A stretch of DNA of 64,000 bases. Source: Ciborinia camelliae. Its lineage: Eukaryota > Ascomycota > Leotiomycetes > Helotiales > Sclerotiniaceae. Shown one piece after another: positions 38,009 to 49,474 of the stretch (position 1 is the first letter of the stretch; every line of letters begins with the position of its first letter). The notes beneath the pieces were generated by a model that was given only the letters and a program-made list of their open reading frames with translations, was not told where the DNA came from and did no database searches. Made by a program: the position numbers and the translations under genes. The stretch is from NCBI GenBank assembly GCA_025890175.1, contig JANPYM010000009.1, positions 589,028-653,027 of the forward strand. The letters are read 5' to 3'.

Positions 38009-39492
38009 ATGTCCGCTCCAGCAAAATCCTCGGAGAGCCCTGTAAGTCGATACATTCCTTGATTCCATAACTTTATGCGTTATTTACGCATGAATTATGA
38101 AATAGTTAATTGCTAACCCGTCTCCTTTTCAGACTAGAAGTCCTCCTCCAGAATCTCCAACTACTGTAGCACCATTTGATATGGACGATGACGATGTACA
38201 AGAGAGCACTACCGGCGCCGACGTGCCAACATTGAATAAGACCGCAGATGAGCTACCTCCGGCAAAACCTCCGCGCCCCTTGAGCCCACAACAGCAAGCA
38301 GAGAACACTTTGAAAGAAGCTTTCCCAAGCATTGATACAGCAATAGTCAAAGCAGTCTTGATTGCTAGTGGAGGTCGCGTTGAACCTGCTTTTAATGCTC
38401 TCCTAGGTAAGCTTTCATCTCCGCCGCATACTATTACATTCCTAATGTTCGCTATAAACAGGCATGTCAGATCCGGATGCCGCTATCGAAGTCCCTCCTC
38501 CTCAACCCCCTCGCCCACAAGCGCAACGAGTCGGCTCTACTCCACGATCACAACTCGAATCAGATGAACAGTATGCACGCCAGCTTGCTGAGCACTATGA
38601 AGGATCATCGTCATCATATGGACCTCATGGACCTCGAGGCGGCTCTAGAGGTGCATACGCCCAAGGTCGGAAACAAACTGGCTTGAAGCCAAATGGAATG
38701 TATGGCGAGGAGGAGGAACACAGCTTTCTCGATGATGATCTCCCAGTTATTAAAGAGAATCTCAGAAAGGGCTTTCTCGAGACACAGAGTAAAGTTAACG
38801 GTTGGATCACCAATTTGAAGAAGAAACTCGATGGAGAGGATACAGAGGAGGGGCCTTCTACACAAGGTTACCATTCCAGTCAAAACACACAATATCGTAC
38901 CCGAAGAAGCGGAGAAGGCAAGCAGAGTGGAGACTATAATCGATATGATTCCGATCCTCAGGTTCTGGGTGATGACTTTGCTGGGATTCAGCTGAATGAG
39001 GATGGCAGTAGACATGAAGGTAATACTTCTCGCGCAAGCTATGCTGCAAATGCTTACGACTCATCCACCCCTCCAGCCCGTCGATCTACACGTCCACTTG
39101 CAAATCCCGATCTTTTCAAACCAACCCCTGGAGTTCCAAAGGCTGAAGGTCGGAAGGTATCATTCCAAAATGCTACAGTGGAGGATGATCTATATCGTAC
39201 TTCACCAAAACTCAGTGGAAAAGAAAACACTCCATCGACCAAGCAAAGTAAATGGCAACCATTGAATTCGATGGAGCCCAGCCCAATTGGTGACGCTGAT
39301 AACGACCACGATCCATTCAGTCTCGGAGATAGCGAGGACGAAAGGGAGTCTAAAGATCGAGTTGGTGGTAAAGAAATTCGTTCGGATGATGCGGAAAGAC
39401 TTAAGAAAGCCGCAGCTGAAGCAATGTCTGAAAATATTGGTGAGCCTGCAAAGAAGCCTGAGCCGGCCGAAACGTCTGGTACGAAGGATTAA
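38009..39492 (+). CDS. cue5: CUE-domain protein, Cue5-like ubiquitin-Atg8 adaptor
   Basis: Three exons (38009-38041, 38133-38406, 38462-39492) give 445 aa. The first exon codes only 11 residues; its GTAAGT donor keeps frame into a TTTTCAG acceptor. A CUE ubiquitin-binding domain spans about residues 63-106 (NTLKEAFPSIDTAIVKAVL ... VEPAFNALLGMSDPDA), with the usual FP and LL signatures. The rest is hydrophilic and mostly disordered, with EQYARQLAEHYE, a Lys-rich helix (VNGWITNLKKKLDGE) and WQPL (367-370), a fit to the W-x-x-L Atg8-interacting motif that yeast Cue5 also carries in its C-terminal part. Yeast Cue5 links ubiquitinated aggregates to autophagosomes (the Tollip/CUET class). Autophagy function here is inferred from layout. 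Confidence 0.85.
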
Positions 39493-41253
39493 TTGGCAGA
39501 GGAGCTGGCTAGCAAACCCCGAACGTTGTTGAATCCTTATAATTCCGGTTTTCGCTCACCATCTGGAGTAGCTCTGGATAATCTTGCTCGTACTTTTCAT
39601 GATATCCAAATTGTTTCTACCATTCCTTACCAGAGCCAATTCATAACAGGATGAGTTGTGTTCATTTCATTACTAGGGTTATGAATTCAACTTTGATTTT
39701 GAGTATTTTCCAATGGCAATGGGTACTTCATTGAGGAAGTATAATGAAGGACATATGTAGACTTTCAAATTGATCATCAGTTCAATAATAATAATTACAC
39801 CCTATTAATATAAAATGATTCTACCATTTACCTAAACAGTTTCCACCTCCCACCTTTGACATGTATGTGATCAGTGTGATGAATCATGATGAATGTCACT
39901 ACTGTAGGTACCGTACCTAGGTAGTGTCCCTGATCATCCATCTAATAGGGTAATGACTGGTAACATTCTCAAACTCTCCTCTTCAAAGAACCCAAGATCC
40001 CAACAATTCAACTTTTGAACATTCACCAGTCTCCCCTCCCCCACCTTTATCAACAGTTCAGCCTTGTTAGCCTTGCTTGCGTTTGTTAGCACGTGGGGTA
40101 ACGATTTGATAGGAATACCGGACCCGGTAGGACTCTTCCATTGCATGAAAACCCATTGAGTGCTAGTTAAGACTATGCTAGTAAGATTACAAGCAGGACC
40201 TCGGGAGGTGAAGGTAGTTGGCAGAAACGGAATACTAATAATACTGTAACAAAAACATCATAACAGAAACAATCAATTTGGCCAATAATATTCAGATCAA
40301 ATCCTTTTTAAAATGATTAGTAACCTAATAAATCTGTGACACTCTTTAAGATAAAATAGCTAAAGTGATAAGCTCGTATCATAATTTTACTGTAGGCAAG
40401 GTCAATATAAATTCACCAACAGGTTATAAAGTATCATGTACTACCTAGCTACGGTAAGTCTTTATACCTTATTCAGGTTAGGTAAAAGAAAGTCCATAAT
40501 CTTACCTAGCCACAAGCAATTTGCTGTAAGTTGTACCAGAAAGGTATACATATATATACCTACTTACCTAGGTACCTTCCTAGTACCTAGTATAGCGAGC
40601 GTATGTCAAGTTGGTTAACAGGGTGTTACCTATTGTTGCCCCTCACTAGTCCTTTTCTAGCCAAACTTCTCTCTTTGGTTCTATCATCTGGTCTTGTCCT
40701 GTCCGAGAGCTCTAAAAGAGAATCACCACCAAAAAAAAAGTTCAACAGTTGAACATCATCAATTTTCAATTTATTCAATCTCAAAAACGAAGAGTATTGA
40801 GTCTTTTCATTGTATTTGTTCTTATCAAATTCCATAGAACTTCATCTCACTTTGGTTCTTTCCTTTACTACCTACCAGGGACCTAACGCCATTTTCCTCA
40901 CCACTAGGATCAGGATCTCTCCTTCTCATCTCGTCAACTTCTACTTTCTTATCAAGGTAGCAATACTCTCAAGGTATAGTGACCACCACAGCTTCGTGCA
41001 GGTCCACATGTATCACAAAGCATCTAATTTTGATCCTCTTCGTATCTTATAGAGACACTCCTCCATATAATCAACATCATCTCCTGTTGGCTTATGAGCA
41101 TAGCATTTTGCATGATTTATAGTCATGATTTGCATGTGATCTGATAGATCCACCACCTGCAAGCCTTCATCCAGACATATCTAGAGTTCCATCCATCAGT
41201 TTTGTTCCTCATTGCCCATCACCCCAGAAATTTGAGGCTGAAAGCAGTCTATC
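39493..41253. other. 1.8-kb spacer and probable pho81 promoter/leader
   Basis: No gene is supported. CACGTGGG, matching the preferred site of Pho4/NUC-1-type bHLH factors, lies at 40090-40097, about 1.1 kb before the pho81 start. TACCTAGGTA palindromes occur near 39912 and 40565-40590. The region 40840-41250 is pyrimidine-rich and probably transcribed leader. Confidence 0.5.
40090..40097 (+). promoter_or_regulatory. Possible Pho4/NUC-1-type site (CACGTGGG) upstream of pho81
   Basis: The 8-mer equals the high-affinity extended E-box bound by phosphate-responsive bHLH regulators in yeast. PHO81 is itself phosphate-regulated in yeast. The distance to the start codon (about 1.1 kb, less to the unknown transcription start) makes this a candidate only. 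Confidence 0.3.
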
Positions 41254-44200
41254 ATGTACGTTTCATCCCAATTTCAAGCCATGTCACCCTCTCTTGAAAA
41301 TATAACCACTAAACTTCCCTTTCATAGGAAGTTTGGAAAGCAAATTCAGAAAAGGCAGCTCGAAGTGCCCGAGTATGCAGCTAGCTTCGTCAACTATAAA
41401 GCCCTAAAGAAGGTTCGTCTCGGGTACTCCTTAATCTGAAACACAATAAGCAGGAAGCTCCACGCTTCCAAATGTTGCGGTAGCTTCCTGAAGGAACATT
41501 ACCATTTAACTAACTCCAAGATAGCTCATCAAAAAGCTGTCTGCTACACCTATAATCCTCGCGCAAAATGAAATTCTTCGTTCGGCACCAGTCCTCGATT
41601 CCCAGGCTGCATTACAAGCAAATAAGGCTACCTTCTTCTTCCAGCTGGTACGTTGTACTGGATCTCTTTTGCAAGCATGAACAGTACTAAACTTCAAATA
41701 GGAACGAGAACTTGAGAAGGTCAATGCCTTCTATCTTCAAAAGGAAGCTGAGGTATGCTTTCACCATCATAACTTCATCCAAAATATCACCTGCTCATTC
41801 AAAATAGCTTAAAATTCGGCTGAAGACTTTATTGGACAAGAAGAAGGTCCTCCAATCACGTAGTCAAAATACTTCGACGCGATCTGCGAAGTTCACCACA
41901 TTGGAAGAAGGCTTTCAACAATTTGGAAATGATTTGAACAAGCTTCAACAATTTGTCGAGGTGAATGGTATGGCCTTTTCCAAGATTCTCAAAAAATGGG
42001 ACAAAACTTCCAAATCGAAAACGAAGGAGCTCTATCTTTCGAGAGCAGTTGAGGTACAACCATTCTTCGATGCGACCGCGATCAGTGAATTGTCTGATCA
42101 GGCCACTATGAGCTTACAGGAGCTTGGAGCTTGGTCCGAAGGCGATAATGTCAGTTTTGAAAGAAGTCAAGAACATATCGTAAGCAGTCAACACTTACTA
42201 GGTACCGATGAAGGTGACGCCGATACTTTATTATTGGAAGCTGTTATTTCCGGAAATCTTGAATCCTTGAAAGACCTCCTTCAACGTATGAAAATCGCTC
42301 CAGATCCCAATGGTACTCGGGATGTAGCATTGATGGAGAGAATTACTCGAACATTCCTTGCAGCTATTAATGAAGGTCACCAACAGTCATTACAATTACT
42401 ATTAGATACTGGCTTGGTCGACGTACAGTCCGAAGATGATATCAATGAGCGCAATTGCCTTCATCAAGCTACGATCTACAGTAATACTTTTGTATTAGTC
42501 GTGGGTCTCTCCAAGGGGGTGATTGTTAGCCGAACTGATGTATATGGGCGGGTACCATTACATTATGCGTGTATGCATGGCCGCCTTGATATGATGGAGG
42601 AATTGTTGAATGGTATGATATTCCCTGAATATTTTCCTTGCAAATACTAATGGGCTTCACCACTTTAGCGGATCAATCCACAATTGATTTGATAGACCAC
42701 GACAATTTTACTCCTCTTATCCATGCGATTATTCACGGTCATATAGAATGTGCTCAGAGGTTACTTGCACGATCTGCCAGAATTGATCCTATCTCCGATG
42801 CAGATCATGTTCCTCTAAATTTGGCCTGCGAACATGGCTCCATTGCAATCGTCGAACTCCTCCTTCAACACGGAGCGAAAATTCTTCCAGATGCCGAAGG
42901 TCTATATCCTCAACATCTTGTTGCAAGATCTGGTCAGACACCACAGTTACTTCTCTTATTGAAGAGCTATGGCGCCGACCTTAACCAAATCGACAAACTT
43001 TACTCATGGACACCACTCTTCCACGCAGCCAGTGAAGGAAATGTACCATGCATGCAAACTTTGCTGGATGTTGGAGTTGAGACCCATGTTCGCGATGAAA
43101 AGGATCTTTCCGCTATGTATTATGCGGCATGGGAAGGATATCTCGAGTGTATGAGACTCTTATCCTCAATTCCACAATCATCCACGAGTGGAAAGGGTGT
43201 TTCAGTTCCAATTCTTGGACACACGATGGGAAGCAGTGCTCCTATGCCAATGAGCATTGATGCTGATGGTATCCCTGATTTGGAATTACCACCTCCTATT
43301 ATTCCATTACGAAGATATGGACATAATTTCCTTGATACAAAAACCTTCATACAGATCAGCTTTGTGGAAGAAAATGGAGAGCAACCGATGATCTTCTTTC
43401 ATGACAGCAAATATCCAGCGGCGCGTCTCACCATTTCTTCTAAACTTTCGGACTTGATACCCAAGAATATTTTACTTCCATTTCAGGAAGATACTCGCCT
43501 CGTTTCATTTCAAATTGATAATTTGGATTCTTTCGCCATCGATTTCGATGTTTTCCCCACATATGGCGCTAAAGTCATTGCAAAGACTGTCGCGTTACCT
43601 AGTACCTTTCGAGCATTAGAAAGCAGTTCAGGTCGTTGTTGTTTACCCCTATTCGACCCACGCTTAAGAGCTATTGGACAAATTACCTTCAATTTCCAAG
43701 TCATCAAACCATTTCAAGGCAAGCCACTGGAGATTACAGATTTCGAGACCTATTGGAAAGCTACGAGTCAGTTCGACTCGAGGCCAAGCGCTTTTATTAC
43801 TGGATCCAGTTTGTCTGGAGACTATATCCAACTTTTTGTTCAACATACTTGTGATGGAGTCCCAGTTCTCTGGCCACAATGGAACATTACCTATGATCAT
43901 CTCGAATTTCCAGTTTGTCGTCTAACTTACGCTCAATTCATAAGTGCGGGATCAAGATTCGCTAAGGATCTATCCGCTTTACCTGGAATGCCATTGGAAA
44001 ACATCACAGAGATTCATGCTATCCTCGCGACAGCGGCTATATCACTCGAAGATGCGCTTTCTTTACTCCCTAAAGGAATGCACGTCAACCTCCAAATCTT
44101 ATATCCGACCTTGGAGGAAGAGAAAAGCATGCAATTGAGCCCTACAGTCAACATCAACGCATTTGGCGATGCGATCCTCGGAGTAGTTTTCGACCACGCA

Positions 44201-44729
44201 AGAACTCTCCGAGAACAATCTCCAGATGCAATGCGATCGATTGTCTTTAGTTCATATAACCATACCATCTGCACAACTCTCAACTGGAAACAACCCAATT
44301 ATCCCGTGTTCTTATGCAACGACCTGGGTCGTGAAGGAGAATTGGCACAGCAAGTTGGAGTGGATATTAGTGGAAGGAGAACTACTTCCATCAAAGAATC
44401 GGTTAGGCTTGCTAAGAATAATAATTTCATGGGTTTGATTTGTTGTTCTAGACTTTTGGTAGGTTTTTTTCGTTATGAAGCCCATCCTTTCCTATCTTTC
44501 TTCTTTTCATTCAGGTACAGAGATACTAACTAACAAATAATAGGATATGGTACCAGCCTTGATCGAAGCAATCAAATCACAAGGACTCGTACTCGTGACG
44601 GACAAATCCGCGGAGCCGGTAGATGAGAAGAGGGCGTTTCATGATCCGTTCCCCAGATTACCGGATGGGATTGATGGGGTCTTGAAGCCAAATGGCGTAT
44701 TGAGATTCAACGAGAGTATTGATATGTAG
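41254..44729 (+). CDS. pho81: Pho81/NUC-2 homologue: SPX-ankyrin-GDPD-like phosphate-signalling CDK inhibitor
   Basis: Seven exons: 41254-41255, 41328-41412, 41525-41647, 41702-41752, 41808-42612, 42669-44458 and 44544-44729, total 1013 aa. The start codon is split: AT at 41254-41255, then a 72-nt intron (GTACGT...CATAG), then G. This yields MKFGKQIQKRQLEVPEYA, the expected SPX start. The SPX domain occupies the N-terminal region (to roughly residue 170), with KKLIKKLSATP and basic KTLLDKKKV helices that bind inositol pyrophosphates in this family. Ankyrin repeats run from about 224 to 527 (for example TPLIHAIIHGHIECAQRLL). A degenerate glycerophosphodiester phosphodiesterase-like domain closes the protein (about 850-1000). 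Pho81 inhibits the Pho80-Pho85 cyclin/CDK under low phosphate; NUC-2 of Neurospora is similar in length. Reading straight through from the ATG at 41254 would give an unrelated N-terminus (MYVSSQ) and is rejected. Confidence 0.93.
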
Positions 44730-46382
44730 ATAGCGAGCTACAATCAGTAGTTTAGTTTAGATGATGGGGTTGCTGGGGAAATATGCGAGGGAGTTGGTTG
44801 TGAATGGCATGGCATGGCATGAATGAAGATACAAGAATTGAAAAACTTTTGAGGTTTTGAGGGTGGTGAGTTTTTGGGACCATATTTGGGTGTGTGTGTA
44901 TGTTTTTGTTGTTGTAGGTATCTAGGTATTTAAAGTATCATATCATATCATATCATATCATAACTATGTAAATGCATAGGTAGGCTCGGTCCAAATACTT
45001 CGATATACCTATCGGGCTACCTAGGTAGGTAGGTAGGTGACTAGAGAGGATAGGTTTCTATAGGTATGTAGGTATCTTAGGTATCTATCTAATCATCCTA
45101 TCATCCTATCTGATCTCAATGTCATTTCATTTACTTGTTTATTCATTGGCAGACAGACCTTTCTCTCTTTCTTCTCTTCACATTTCACATTTTGCATTTT
45201 TACACTTTGCATTGTACATGGTACATGGTACATTTTCACATTTTCACATGGTACATCTTTTGCCGGCCGCCAACAATCAATCGGTCGGTCCGTTGGATTC
45301 ACTGGGTCTCCAAATCTAAATCCAAATCCAGATCCAATGTTGAGTGAAACTACGAGGTAGGTATCTACCTTCTTTCCTTCTTTCCTTTAAACTCTATCAC
45401 CTCACATCCCGATATTTCAACGAGGTGCTTAGGTAGATATGTAGGTATATACCTATCCTTGAAGACGGGAGAAAAACCAAAACCCAAAAATTAAAATAAC
45501 CTTGGAATCCATCCATCAGTGATGCCTAGGTACCTACCTAGGTATCTAGGCAAAAAAAAATAAAAAAAAATAACCCGAAATAGGTAAACCCTAGCCCGCG
45601 ATTTTATTTATTTCTTTTCGGCTATCTATTTGAGGTAGGTAGTTGTAGGTAGGTAGTTGTAGGTACTTGTACACGAAGTGCTCCTTTTACCAGGGTAGAT
45701 ACTGTTTGTCTCGTATCGGCGGGGGAGGGGGAGGGGATGTAGCCTCTCCCTTCCATAGATATGTTATGTGGATCGATGGATGTGATAGATGGATGGATGG
45801 ATCTGCTGGGAAGTTTTGAGATGCGATGGGAGGTTTCTGCATCCCTATACACACACTCTCTCTCGCTTTCGATTTCTCGTCAACTCTCCGGCTCGCTAGC
45901 ATACAGACAGTCCATACTATGGCTCGCTCATACGCTCACAAACGCAACGCATAAAACTCGCTGGTTTTCACGCTGGGCGAGATGGTGTGATTTTCTTGGG
46001 TGGAATAAGTAAGATGGGTTGATGATACTAGGTAGGTAGTATCAAATGTTCATCTCCAAAATCAACATTTTCGAGTATTCGCCTGGTCTGTTCGGAACAC
46101 TATTTATTGTAGCTATACAATGTTCGATTGCATTGTTCAATGGAGAAATCGAGTATGAGCGAGGAAAGTAGCAGGCAGTATCATAACTAGAATTTCAGGA
46201 GCTTTTTCATACCAAAGTCTCGGGAATCGTTGTAGACATCCATTTCAACAAAAACAATTCGGTGGGAACACGGATGGAGTGATAGTATCAAATCAAATAT
46301 TCAGATTTGATATCGAGATTCAAAGGAACTCGTCTGAAGTTTTTGAGGTTGTGATTGTAGGTAGGTAGGTATACAACATTCT
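44730..46382. other. 1.7-kb convergent spacer with CCTA/TAGG motifs
   Basis: Lies between the pho81 stop and the 3' end of a minus-strand gene. It has an (ATCAT)n tract (44938-44960), several TAGGTAGG runs (45018-45035, 45357, 45435, 45640-45665, 46030) and an imperfect palindrome of CCTAGGTA units at 45524-45551. No gene is supported. Confidence 0.5.
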
Positions 46383-47088
46383 TCAAGCCCCCTTGTATCT
46401 ATACCTCAAACTCCCCAACTCCTCTTCGGGATTCACACTCCCCATTACGGTTTTTGCTAATAGTACCACGGCGTAGATGCCGAGGGGTAACCATTCGAAT
46501 CCAGTCCAGAATATATCTGCTTCTGCGCCCGCGGTTTTGGTTCGGGATTTGGATTTTAGGAGGGTTCCTAGGATTCCGAGGATGAAACTGAGGAGGAGAT
46601 TGAGGGTTGGGAGATATGTTTGGAGTGGTCCGTTGTCTGCTCCGTTTACTCCTAGCACTCCTATTTTTGACCGAGAGGAATCTTTAGACGGTTGATTGAA
46701 GTTATCGAGGATGGAAATTGCAGTTTTCTCGGGAGGTAAGGAGTAAACGAGGAAAGCGGTAGAGAGGAGCGAGGTAATGGATAGGGTACTGAGGAGAGAG
46801 GTGGTGGGGGTGAAGAGGGTGAGGAAGTAGGGGATTGTGCTTATGAGGGGGAGACAGAGGAGAAGTCGTGTGTAGAGGATATTGTATTTCATGTGGAGGG
46901 TGGTGAGATGTTGGATTAGGTTGTCTTGTTCTAGAGGGAAGGAAGGGTTAGTATTGGTGAGAAGGTTGAGGTGGATGGCGGGGTTCAAGTATACCTTCTT
47001 CGTCGAGAGCTTCAGGTAAAGAGTCATCGGAGTCATTATCTGTGGGATAGCGAAATTTCTTACGCAGACGAGCTGTGGTCTGTTCCAT
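46383..47088 (-). CDS. Unrecognised 213-aa multi-pass membrane protein
   Basis: Two exons on the minus strand, 47088-46995 and 46930-46383, joined by a 64-nt GTATAC...CTCTAG intron with a CTAAC branch site. The start is the ATG at 47088 in an AAAATGG context, giving MEQTTARLRKKFRYP and an acidic cytosolic-looking segment. Four hydrophobic segments follow: around LLLCLPLISTIPYFLTLF, LLSTLSITSLLSTAFLVY, LNLLLSFILGILGTLL and LPLGIYAVVLLAKTVMG. The tail is short (LGSLRYRYKGA). No signal peptide, cofactor or transport motif is visible and the family is not recognised. It is head-to-head with coa1, 236 bp between start codons, so the two probably share a promoter. An organelle membrane location is possible but unproven. 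Confidence 0.82.
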
Positions 47089-47324
47089 TTTCGTAACTGG
47101 TTATAATGGAGACTTGTTGTATGATATCTATCCAGACAAACAATTAATGAAATGTAGAAACGGAGCATGAAGCTGGAGCTCGAGCCTTGTTCACAGCTGT
47201 CAGCCTCGCCTTTGCGCCACACTTGTGACGGAAACTTTTTAGCGGGTCAAATGGAATGATCAATTCAAAGCTCCCCTCATTCCCCTTGTAATTGTTGATG
47301 TCAATGCCATATACCATATACAAA
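47089..47324. promoter_or_regulatory. Shared divergent promoter of the 213-aa membrane protein gene and coa1
   Basis: Only 236 bp separate the two start codons, so both leaders and core promoters must lie here. An ATG in frame with coa1 at 47298 is a possible alternative start and would extend that protein by nine residues. Confidence 0.6.
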
Positions 47325-48030
47325 ATGTTACCACGATTACTACGAAGCTCGAGGCTGTTACCTAGATTAAGGGTAAACAATGTGAACAACGCGAGGATTT
47401 TTGTACAGAGGCGAACGTTAATTGCGGCGCCGAAGGTTGGGGATGGTCCGCTGATGGAGAGAAGAGGGGATCGGGAGTTACCTGGTACTTTTCATTTCCT
47501 GACATGAATATGAACAACGGAGCAATGATGAAGCTATACTAACAAAAACCCCAGATCTTCCCGAAAATGGCATGCGCTGGGTCCGCTCCATCCCCATATT
47601 CCTCGCCGTGCTCATCTCCAGCAGCCTCGCCATCTTCAACTACCAAAAGTCCTCCTCATCCGTCGTATCCTCCACTCTCTACGCCCTACGCACTTCACCA
47701 AAAGCGCGCGAGTTCTTAGGAGATGAAATATATTTCGCGTCCAAGATGCCGTGGATTTGGGGGGAGATGAATCAATTACATGGCAGGATTGATATACAGT
47801 TTGAGGTGAAAGGGACGAAGAGGAGTGGGACAATGAGATTTACGAGTTTTAGGGCCAAGAGACAGGGGATGTTTGAGACGACGGAGTGGAGTTTGGAGAG
47901 TGGAGAGGGAAAGGACAGGGTCAAAATCGATTTGCTGGATGGGGAGGATCCGTTTAAAGGAATTGAGGATGTAGAACAGAGGCCGGCGGAAGCTGGTAGG
48001 GGAAGTTATGCGCCGACTTTGTCGGGCTAG
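47325..48030 (+). CDS. coa1: Coa1, cytochrome c oxidase assembly factor
   Basis: Exons 47325-47484 and 47555-48030 (GTACTT donor, CTAAC branch, CCCCAG acceptor) give 211 aa. The N-terminus MLPRLLRSSRLLPRLR is Arg/Leu-rich without acidic residues, as expected of a mitochondrial presequence. A single membrane segment lies at WVRSIPIFLAVLISSSLAIF, followed by the Coa1 domain (formerly DUF1783): YALRTSPKAREFLGDEI, then PWIWGEMNQLHGRIDI, then VKGTKRSG and MRFTSFRAKRQG. Coa1 of the inner membrane links Mss51/Cox1 synthesis to assembly of the Cox1 module with Shy1. The length fits the family. An in-frame ATG at 47298 is less likely because it would put a non-basic sequence in front of the presequence. 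Confidence 0.9.
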
Positions 48031-48354
48031 GGGGTTGATTGGCGGGCTGGTTGATGAGTTGGATCTTGGTGGGAATCAGAGAATAGAAGAGCGGTGTTGG
48101 GATATGAGACGGAAGAACTTTGTGCGCAAGTAGCGAAGACATGATCAGGCCGAGTAGGTTCTGAAAATGGCGACGATGGATCATCAGTCATGAGTTGGGC
48201 GCAAGTACAAGCACATGTAGATGTGTCAAGATGATAAGTAGATTTAACGGTTGCATGGAAAAGGGTCATTGGATTTGGCGTTGAAGGGTTTCTTCTCGAA
48301 AACGCCTGTATATGCCATGTATTCATACAAATATTACAAAGTAGAACATTTAAC
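48031..48354. other. Convergent 3' spacer between coa1 and the uL3m gene
   Basis: 324 bp that hold the 3' ends of two converging genes. Nothing else is seen. Confidence 0.5.
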
Positions 48355-49293
48355 TCATGCAGTAGTAGCAGCCGCCTTCACTGGCTCCTTAACCTCTTCC
48401 AACAAAGCGGGTATCGATGGCACTTTCGGCCATGGCTTCTTAAGAGCGTCCTGGAGCTTCACCACACATCCATCCGGGCCCGCAATACAACCATTCAAAA
48501 TCACCAAGCCCTTCTCAGCATCTACCTTCAACACCTTCACATTCTGAATCGTAACCTGATGATTTCCCATGCGTCCCGCCATCCTCTTTCCTGGATGAAC
48601 TCTCGAACCACTTCCTTGACTTGCACCTGCACTACCCATCGTCCTATGATTCTTGGAATTACCATGACTAGCCGGTTGACCACTCCATCCCCATTTCTTC
48701 ATTCCTCCTGCAAATCCCATTCCCCTACTATTCGCCCTCGCATCGACAAATTGTCCCTCTATAAACCATTCTGCCCCAATAGTCCTCCCAACATCCAGTA
48801 ATCCCGCTTCATTCTTCACACGAAATTCGGCCATATGTCTCTTGGGCGCTACTTTACTGGCTTCAAAATGTCCCAATTCGGGCCTCGTAACATTGCTAGG
48901 GTGTTTCCAGCCAGCACCAACCTGAACCGCATAATATCCATTCTTTTCTCGAGTCTTGTGAGCAACGACTTGTACGCGATCGAGTTGGACAACGGTGCAA
49001 GGAGTGCGAACGCCCGTTTCGGGATCGTAGAGAGCGGTCATTCCTTTTTTGATACCGAGGGCGCCGGTGCGGAGAGGGAGGGTGAAATCTTTGCGGGCGA
49101 GAGCAGCGGTGGAGGAGGCGGATAGGGTGGGGAGACCGGCGGTGGATTGGTTGAAGCGTTCGGGGTGGGAGCGAGGAGGGGCGGTCGTCCAGCCATATTT
49201 TACACCACGTTTGGTTATGAGGGGGAGGAGGGATTCGGGGAGGAGGAATGAGGGGGGGATTTGCGCCCAGCTGGTGGGGAGTTTGGGTGCCAT
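48355..49293 (-). CDS. mrpl9: Mitochondrial large-subunit ribosomal protein uL3m
   Basis: Single exon of 312 aa. The start at 49293 (AACATCATGGCACC) is preferred: the frame stays open upstream to 49428, but that segment contains a TATAAAT-like box about 60 bp before the ATG and resembles promoter/leader. The protein carries the uL3 core: LRTGALGIKKGMTALYDPETG, then TVVQLDRVQVV, then the uL3 signature RANSRGMGFAGGMKKWGW, and the closing NHRTMGSAGASQGSGSRVHPG and RMAGRMGNHQVTIQNVKV motifs near the peptidyl-transferase centre. The mitochondrial (bacterial-like) form corresponds to yeast Mrpl9/YmL9. It is head-to-head with the Jlp2 gene. Confidence 0.95.
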   Translation of the reverse strand: MAPKLPTSWAQIPPSFLLPESLLPLITKRGVKYGWTTAPPRSHPERFNQSTAGLPTLSASSTAALARKDFTLPLRTGALGIKKGMTALYDPETGVRTPCTVVQLDRVQVVAHKTREKNGYYAVQVGAGWKHPSNVTRPELGHFEASKVAPKRHMAEFRVKNEAGLLDVGRTIGAEWFIEGQFVDARANSRGMGFAGGMKKWGWSGQPASHGNSKNHRTMGSAGASQGSGSRVHPGKRMAGRMGNHQVTIQNVKVLKVDAEKGLVILNGCIAGPDGCVVKLQDALKKPWPKVPSIPALLEEVKEPVKAAATTA

Positions 49294-49474
49294 GATGTTG
49301 GGTTGGGGGTGGAAGCTTATTTGGGGATTTGGAGCTGGATGGGAGAAAATATTTATACGGGGGCCGGGATGGACGGGGAGTGCGGTCAATATCAGAACAC
49401 ACAAGGACCGATAACTTTGATCTTCCACTTAAAAGAAGAACCACTTTATTGAAAGATTTAAGGATATAAACAAG
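49294..49474. promoter_or_regulatory. Shared divergent promoter of uL3m and jlp2 genes
   Basis: Only 181 bp lie between the two start codons. A TATAAAT sequence reading toward the uL3m gene is at 49357-49351 on the minus strand. No other known motif was recognised. Confidence 0.55.

Noticed and set aside
48835..49414. Plus-strand frames of 96-121 aa across the uL3m gene
   Set aside because: Antisense shadows of a strongly conserved ribosomal protein gene.
49294..49428. 45-residue N-terminal extension of uL3m
   Set aside because: The frame is open, but the segment holds a TATAAAT box and would be the shared promoter; the ATG at 49293 has good context and the expected start.
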